Source: RUG13409 sp045616985
Lineage (GTDB): Bacteria; Bacillota; Clostridia; Peptostreptococcales; Anaerovoracaceae
NCBI GenBank assembly: GCA_045616985.1
Contig: JAZLHU010000042.1
Location: 19,697 to 83,696 of the forward strand
DNA length: 64,000 bases
Direction: 5' to 3'
Part shown: piece by piece, positions 60,378 through 64,000 of the stretch
Position numbering within the stretch: the first letter of the stretch is position 1
Layout: each line of letters starts with the position of its first letter
Notes under the pieces: model-generated
The model's input: only the letters and a program-made list of their open reading frames with translations
What the model was told of the DNA's origin: nothing
Databases searched by the model: none
Made by a program: the position numbers and the translations under genes

Positions 60378-60402
60378 CTCCGCAAAATCGAGGTATGCGG
60401 AG
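60378..60402 (-). promoter_or_regulatory. Second leader hairpin upstream of the PTS genes
   Basis: A perfect 7-bp stem, CTCCGCA (60378-60384) with TGCGGAG (60396-60402), has an 11-nt loop. A further stem, GACAG/CTGTC, is at 60431-60446. Both lie in the roughly 185-nt leader between the promoter and the EIICB-HPr start. They may act as an antiterminator or alternative fold to the downstream terminator-like hairpin. I did not find an unmistakable LicT/GlcT RAT sequence. Confidence 0.4.
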
Positions 60403-60495
60403 TACCTTTCTAATCAGTCCATCAGCAGCTGACAGAGCCACCTGTCATTCTGCTGTTTTGCTTAATTTCTGCACTAACATTTTACTCTTGCCTTA

Positions 60496-60540
60496 ATTAT
60501 AGTAGTAGGAGTTTTATCCCGTACCACTCGGAGTTTTGTC
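60496..60540 (-). promoter_or_regulatory. PTS operon promoter with two direct repeats
   Basis: A perfect TATAAT (minus strand, 60496-60501) has no recognisable -35 box at the right distance. Two copies of GGAGTTTT(A/G)TC (plus-strand reading) lie at 60508-60518 and 60530-60540, 22 bp apart, about two helical turns. This arrangement suggests a regulator that binds direct repeats and replaces or blocks the -35 contact. No regulator gene is adjacent. Confidence 0.5.
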
Positions 60541-60576
60541 TTTATCGGTTTTCTCCACAAACCGGGATTTATCTGG

Positions 60577-61269
60577 CTAATACTTAGATTTTGAGAAAGG
60601 GCAGTTTTTCCCCAGGCATTGATTGTTTCGAGCAGAAAATTCACACACTATCTCCGACTTTTCCATTTCAATGCCGAAATGCTCTTTAACAAAATCAATG
60701 GCAGAGAGAAGTGACAGATACGAATCTCTCTTACAACAACGTGGACCGCCAACAGAACCTATGGCATCAAGAGATTTTGAAGTCATACGGTTTGAGAGCC
60801 CGAATGGTTCACATGCAAGAGGTGTTGATCCGGAAATGATGGAAACGAACATTCCTGAACTGATACCTGCACCGCAGGCACCCCAGAATCCACAAGCACC
60901 TCCCGGCACACTTTGACCACGGTTTTTCATTTCAATTAATGCTTTAGAAAGATTGATATCACCGCCCGCATTTTTATATGCCGTCAGAAGTGCCGCACCC
61001 ACCATGATATGATGTTCCGGACCATGCATATGACAGAATGGAAGATTCATCATTTTATTAAGAATCTCCACCGGATTTTTGGAAGACTCTGCTAAACAAA
61101 TGCCAAAGATACTGTCGATTCCTTTTGTATGACATTCGTTGCATACATAATGACCATTGACACATCTTGTTTTGCTGGGTTCTTTTTTATGACATATAGC
61201 GCACTCCATTTCAATGTCTTCATTCAGATATTCAAGAGGTGCTTTACATATTAAGCATTCTTCTTTCAT
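60577..61269 (-). CDS. Cysteine-rich DUF5714-like protein
   Basis: 230 residues from the ATG at 61269, chosen for the GGAG 9 nt upstream; a frame to 61290 is less supported. The first 50 residues hold seven cysteines (5, 8, 23, 26, 36, 43, 46) in CxxC-type pairs, probably two zinc or iron-sulfur knuckles. The central part has CHMHGPEHH and PGGACGFWGACGAG, and the end has further cysteines (CLGKNCPF). These features match what I recall of DUF5714-type proteins of anaerobes, whose function is unknown. There is no signal peptide or membrane helix. The count of cysteines suggests a metallo- or redox protein. It sits between the PTS operon and the TfoX/macro genes, all on the same strand. Confidence 0.65.
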   Translation of the reverse strand: MKEECLICKAPLEYLNEDIEMECAICHKKEPSKTRCVNGHYVCNECHTKGIDSIFGICLAESSKNPVEILNKMMNLPFCHMHGPEHHIMVGAALLTAYKNAGGDINLSKALIEMKNRGQSVPGGACGFWGACGAGISSGMFVSIISGSTPLACEPFGLSNRMTSKSLDAIGSVGGPRCCKRDSYLSLLSAIDFVKEHFGIEMEKSEIVCEFSARNNQCLGKNCPFSKSKY

Positions 61270-61296
61270 GTTTCTCTCCGTAAAATTCAAATCTAT

Positions 61297-61611
61297 TCAT
61301 TTCTTTTTCTTCGGTTCCGGAAGTTCCTCATACATAGTCCGCAATAAATCCTGCAGAAATTCTCTGTTGTCAACATCCTCTACGAGTAGCATTTCCTTGC
61401 CGCCTTCATACGGCCGTTCCATTTTCGCATCCGGTAACATCGCTACCGCTGCTTTACCCGGCTTCACAAGAAATCTGTCATCGTAGATTCCACCAACAAT
61501 TTTACCATTATAGTAAATGATGAATTCTCCCATCATTGCACGATATGATATTCCTTCCAGACCTGAAAGCTGATCTAATATGAAATTCAGGTATTCTTTA
61601 CTCGATGCCAT
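61297..61611 (-). CDS. TfoX N-terminal domain protein
   Basis: 104 residues from Met at 61611; the ribosome-binding site is weak (AGGAG about 12 nt upstream). It has the TfoX_N features YRAMMGEFIIYYNGKIVGGI near 23-42, RFLVKP near 46-51 and a Lys-rich end. In Haemophilus and Vibrio, TfoX regulates competence, but short TfoX-N proteins of Bacillota are of unknown role and are often transferred. It starts 17 nt after the macro-domain gene. Confidence 0.72.
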   Translation of the reverse strand: MASSKEYLNFILDQLSGLEGISYRAMMGEFIIYYNGKIVGGIYDDRFLVKPGKAAVAMLPDAKMERPYEGGKEMLLVEDVDNREFLQDLLRTMYEELPEPKKKK

Positions 61612-61627
61612 CCTATTAAATCTACTC

Positions 61628-62185
61628 CTAAACCTTATCGAACTCTTCCTGTGCCTTCGCCATCTCTGATGAAGAAAAAGCACAAAGTTTTACATCAACT
61701 CCGTAATCAGGATAATCTGCAATGAATTTATTATATGCTCTCAGGCACTGCTTCGCAGACTCTCCAGCCGGATTGTTCAACGTTCCCCCGAAGATTCCGG
61801 AGCTGATAAGCGGAAACGATATACTGTGATACCCGTTATCCATCAGCACCTTAAGGCTATTATAATAAGCCTCGTAAAGTTCCTTGAATGCTGTGGGTGT
61901 TACTCCAAAGTTTGGCCCCACCGCGTGGATAATTGCTTTTGCATTTTTCATTTTGAAAGCCGGAGTAATGACTGCAGATCCATCTTTAAGCGGAGTATCA
62001 TATTTGCTGCAGGCACTGGTTAATTCCTTCATCCCGGCTTTTGAAAAAATCACTCCACATATTCCGCCGCCAGCCCAAAGTCCGCTGTTTGCGGCATTCA
62101 CAACTGCATCAACCGTCTGGTCTGCGCATGAAGCATTTATAAGGTCAATATTATTCATTAACATCAATCTTTTTATTAGTTTCAT
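61628..62185 (-). CDS. Macro-domain (ADP-ribose-binding) protein
   Basis: About 185 residues. Conserved macro features are VVNAANS, WAGGGICGVIF and the late ISSGIFGG phosphate loop, so it should bind ADP-ribose or remove it from targets or O-acetyl-ADP-ribose. A start at 62185 (ATG) or 62158 (ATG before NNIDLINA) is possible, and no convincing ribosome-binding site lies before either. It is located beside a toxin-antitoxin pair and TfoX, in the accessory region. A role in reversing ADP-ribosylation is inference. Confidence 0.82.
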   Translation of the reverse strand: MKLIKRLMLMNNIDLINASCADQTVDAVVNAANSGLWAGGGICGVIFSKAGMKELTSACSKYDTPLKDGSAVITPAFKMKNAKAIIHAVGPNFGVTPTAFKELYEAYYNSLKVLMDNGYHSISFPLISSGIFGGTLNNPAGESAKQCLRAYNKFIADYPDYGVDVKLCAFSSSEMAKAQEEFDKV

Positions 62186-62236
62186 CAACTAACATGTCCA
62201 TAACAAGAATGACAAATACTTTCAACAAAACCAACA

Positions 62237-62638
62237 TTATATAAGATATCGGTCGCAGAATCCTTTTGCAGTAATAATTTGAATTCCTTCATAGTTTTCG
62301 ATAACCAATAAATCTTTGTCTCCACTAACTATATACAAAGCATCCGCATCTTTGGCACATTCGATAAATTTATCATCATCCGGATCTCTTGAAATCTCTA
62401 TATGTGTTTTTGGTTCAATCATTTCAATAGAATTTATTAGAGGCATCAGAATATTTCTATTAATCTTTCCTTGTTTTCTTGAAATCATTTCGTCAATAAT
62501 TTCCACATATTCGTCTATTATATCAGTAGTTGCACAAGCAGTTACCTTAGAAGAAACTATGGCTTTAAGGACTTGTTCAGGGGCGCCACCAAAAAACACT
62601 CCTGAAATAATAACATTTGTATCTACAACTATCTTCAT
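62237..62638 (-). CDS. PIN-domain toxin (VapC-like)
   Basis: 133-residue PIN nuclease of the putative toxin-antitoxin PIN family. Catalytic acidic residues are visible as Asp6 in VVDTN, Glu43, the DDD cluster at 87-89 in RDPDDDKF and Asp107 in SGDKDL. It is probably an RNase that cuts tRNA or mRNA when freed from the antitoxin. It overlaps the upstream AbrB-type gene by 4 nt, the typical antitoxin-toxin order. Confidence 0.87.
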   Translation of the reverse strand: MKIVVDTNVIISGVFFGGAPEQVLKAIVSSKVTACATTDIIDEYVEIIDEMISRKQGKINRNILMPLINSIEMIEPKTHIEISRDPDDDKFIECAKDADALYIVSGDKDLLVIENYEGIQIITAKGFCDRYLI

Positions 62639-62901
62639 CTGCGCTTATTCCTTCTCACAGACTTAATAATGTCATTTACATCATCCTCAGAATAACCCAC
62701 AGATACCGCCCATGTCTGTGCTTCTGACAATGCGGCTTCAAACTCATCTGCAGAAGGTAATCTTAGAACCTTTAACATAATGGCATCGGTCGAGGCGTAA
62801 ACAACAAGCTTGTCTCCTGTATCAATAGACAGCTTTTTACGGATATTTACCGGCAGAGATATCTGTCCTTTTGACGAAACAGTTAATACTTGAGCATCCA
62901 T
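62635..62901 (-). CDS. AbrB/SpoVT-type antitoxin
   Basis: 88 residues: an N-terminal swapped-hairpin DNA-binding domain with SSKGQISLPVNIRKKL (9-24) and DKLVVY, followed by a helical tail that likely contacts the PIN toxin. AAAGGAG precedes the ATG. The promoter carries a perfect palindrome at the transcription start, so it probably represses its own operon. It is the first gene of a two-gene toxin-antitoxin unit. Confidence 0.88.
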   Translation of the reverse strand: MDAQVLTVSSKGQISLPVNIRKKLSIDTGDKLVVYASTDAIMLKVLRLPSADEFEAALSEAQTWAVSVGYSEDDVNDIIKSVRRNKRR

Positions 62902-62924
62902 GTTAGATCTCCTTTCGCAATTTG

Positions 62925-62972
62925 GTAAGATTTTCTTACTTGAAGTATATGGTTATCCTTAGCCTATGTCAA
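62925..62972 (-). promoter_or_regulatory. Toxin-antitoxin promoter with operator palindrome
   Basis: On the minus strand, perfect TTGACA (62967-62972) and TATACT (62944-62949) are 17 bp apart. Immediately downstream is the perfect inverted repeat GTAAGA-TTT-TCTTAC (62925-62939), covering the predicted transcription start. It is the likely binding site for the AbrB-type antitoxin. Confidence 0.8.
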
Positions 62973-63130
62973 GCAAAATTTGAACTCCAATGTTGACAAC
63001 TCAACCTCTTCTGCAATATCAGACATACCAACTCAACAGTTTACAGGACATCAGACTTACAAAAGATCTGCCAGCCGGCATACTATTACATCCTGTGGCT
63101 GATTCAACCAAGCCGATAAACTTGTACGAT

Positions 63131-63493
63131 TTATTTCAGTATTCTCCAATTCGGGATTTGTTTTGATCCGATTCTCTCTATATAACCTTTTTCCCGAAGA
63201 GAATCCAACGCTCTCTGAACGGTTCTCACTGTCTTTGATATCTTCTCCGCTATCTCGTCACGCGATGAATCCGGATTCTGCTTTAAAATGGCAAGTACCG
63301 ACATTTCAGTTCCGTTCAAAGTGACATCCAAAGTGACAGATGGAATGTCACTTTGCAGTTGAGGTCTGAATATAATGAACTTAAATCCGTTCTTTGTATT
63401 TTCATAGGAATATTTTATCCCTGCATCAGTACATAAACTATGAATACGCTTAAATCCGCTTCCAAACTGCTCTATGGATTTATTCAGATACAA
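63131..63493 (-). pseudogene. C-terminal remnant of an AlbA-type ATP-binding regulator
   Basis: A 120-codon frame, with TTG as the only possible start, resembles just the C-terminal third of AlbA_2/divergent AAA-4 putative transcriptional regulators. It has the QFGSGFKRI segment that normally follows the ATP-binding fold, then a winged-helix domain ending PNWRILK. The N-terminal DNA- and ATP-binding parts are missing, and there is no ribosome-binding site. A second, more degraded copy of part of it lies at 63739-63790. I judge it a decayed gene; it could still be expressed as a small DNA-binding protein, but nothing supports that. Confidence 0.65.
63303..63354 (-). repeat. Repeat copy 1 inside the AlbA-type remnant
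   Basis: About 52 bp closely matching 63739-63790. In the coding frame it specifies SDIPSVTLDVTLNGTE. The partner copy encodes SDISSFALDVTLNGTE and then stops, so these are parts of duplicated regulator genes. Confidence 0.7.
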
Positions 63494-63501
63494 AATCTTC
63501 G

Positions 63502-63654
63502 CTATGGATCCCTGATTGCTATATAATCATCTCTGCCTATACTATTCCATGCTGTAACTTGTGTGATTTTATTGTTTCTGCACCAAAGCAAAGTATTGTC
63601 ATCAAGAGGAATATGGCATTTAGTGAAATCAATTGAAAGCGGGCTGCTTGTCAT
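63502..63654 (-). CDS. Small unrecognised protein of 50 residues
   Basis: Open frame from the ATG at 63654 to TAG, preceded by GAGGAG 7 nt upstream, so it has a proper start signal. The peptide is soluble with no signal sequence and contains DNTLLWCRNNKITQ and AWNSIGRDDY. I do not recognise a family. It ends 8 nt before the AlbA-type remnant begins in another frame, so it may be a genuine small gene, or the start of a longer gene disrupted by the deletion that removed the regulator N-terminus. Confidence 0.45.
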   Translation of the reverse strand: MTSSPLSIDFTKCHIPLDDNTLLWCRNNKITQVTAWNSIGRDDYIAIRDP

Positions 63655-63738
63655 ATTTCAACTCCTCACTGCTTTGCTGCACTCTTTATGAACTCATAAA
63701 AATTTATTCCTATAAATCTCCATCACTCCCAACAGCTT

Positions 63739-63790
63739 ATTTCAGTCCCGTTCAAAGTGACATCCAAAGCGAAAGAAGAAATGTCACTTA
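63739..63790 (-). repeat. Repeat copy 2: degraded fragment of an AlbA-type gene
   Basis: Matches 63303-63354 with few changes. The frame continues only about seven codons past the match before a TGA, and it starts at the stop codon of the winged-helix gene. The 63655-63738 stretch has no further gene. Confidence 0.7.
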
Positions 63791-64000
63791 ATTTATTTTC
63801 CAGTATCCACCCTTGTTCGCACCGATTCTTTCGAGTTTTCCGATTTCTTTCAAGGACTTAATGACTTCACCAACACGGGTAGTTCCTAGCTGACAGAAAG
63901 CTGCAAGATCTTTCATTGTAAATGTCGGATTCTCTTTGATTGCCATCAGTATCTTCATCTGAGCAGGGGATAATCCGTTTACATCTACCTGTTTCATTGA
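63788..64000 (-). CDS. Winged-helix DNA-binding domain, probably C-terminal part of a larger regulator
   Basis: At least 69 residues; the frame stays open to the window edge, so the ATG at 63997 may be internal. It has a compact winged-helix pattern (MKILMAIKENPTFTMKDLA, then VGEVIKSLKEIGKLERIG and GYWKIN). The ending resembles that of the AlbA-type remnant at 63131-63493, so this is likely the same kind of C-terminal domain. The N-terminal portion lies outside the window. Confidence 0.6.
   Translation of the reverse strand, partial: SMKQVDVNGLSPAQMKILMAIKENPTFTMKDLAAFCQLGTTRVGEVIKSLKEIGKLERIGANKGGYWKIN

Noticed and set aside
1..64000. CRISPR array or cas genes
   Set aside because: No series of regularly spaced identical repeats and no Cas-like protein was found. 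The only repeat pair, at 63303 and 63739, comes from duplicated coding sequence.

Overview
The window looks like a chromosomal segment of a low-to-moderate GC Gram-positive anaerobe of the Bacillota, most likely class Clostridia. The evidence is HemZ-type haem enzymology, RNase J, YlbF, an Asp23-NusB-XseAB-IspA-Dxs-TlyA cluster, CNNM/hemolysin paralogues, Shine-Dalgarno sequences close to AGGAGG, and zinc-ribbon forms of L28 and L32. I cannot name a genus. Nearly everything is on the minus strand; only a HAD phosphatase and a tRNA-Leu are on the plus strand. The window therefore probably lies in one replichore, with transcription co-oriented.

Region 1 (1-6848) is a sugar or polyol phosphate module. 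A promoter at about 6003-6031 drives a zinc-dependent polyol(-phosphate) dehydrogenase, an AfuABC-like ABC importer (ATPase, fused double permease, lipoprotein), AraD and a partial AraM/glycerol-1-phosphate dehydrogenase. A divergent promoter drives a phosphomannomutase-like HAD enzyme.

Region 2 (6908-9451) holds deoC, an orphan RnfG-like FMN-binding lipid-anchored or membrane protein, and a YnbB-like PLP enzyme. Region 3 (9541-26706) is a tightly packed housekeeping block: an IMP dehydrogenase of the Tritrichomonas type with its own strong promoter, miaA-mutL-mutS-tlyA-dxs-ispA-xseB-xseA-nusB-asp23-mltG-efp-pepP-ylbF-rnj. Most junctions are 0-30 nt overlaps, so translation is probably coupled. 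Region 4 (26710-37676) carries leuS, rsfS, yqeK, aspS, hisS, hemZ, a metallo-beta-lactamase hydrolase, relA/spoT and yajC.

Region 5 (37780-49212) contains tRNA-Leu(CAA), rpmF, acetate kinase, tmcAL, a coiled-coil protein, coaD, a five-gene Opp peptide importer, a CapA-like protein and rsmD. The acetate kinase reading frame is interrupted by TGA at codon 12, which encodes a conserved active-site serine in the family. Region 6 (49221-56360) has tex, recG overlapping an Asp23-like gene by 92 nt, two CNNM genes, and rpmB.

Region 7 (56520-60303) is a compact PTS: two adjacent genes encode all the phosphotransfer domains, as EIIC-EIIB-HPr and EI-EIIA fusions, behind a structured leader. Region 8 (60577-64000) is accessory: a Cys-rich DUF5714-like protein, TfoX-N and macro-domain proteins, an AbrB/PIN toxin-antitoxin pair with a perfect operator palindrome, and decayed copies of an AlbA-type ATP-binding regulator. 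I saw no CRISPR array, rRNA, phage or complete insertion sequence. No stretch over 300 bases lacks a gene; the longest (60304-60576) is described as a regulatory leader.
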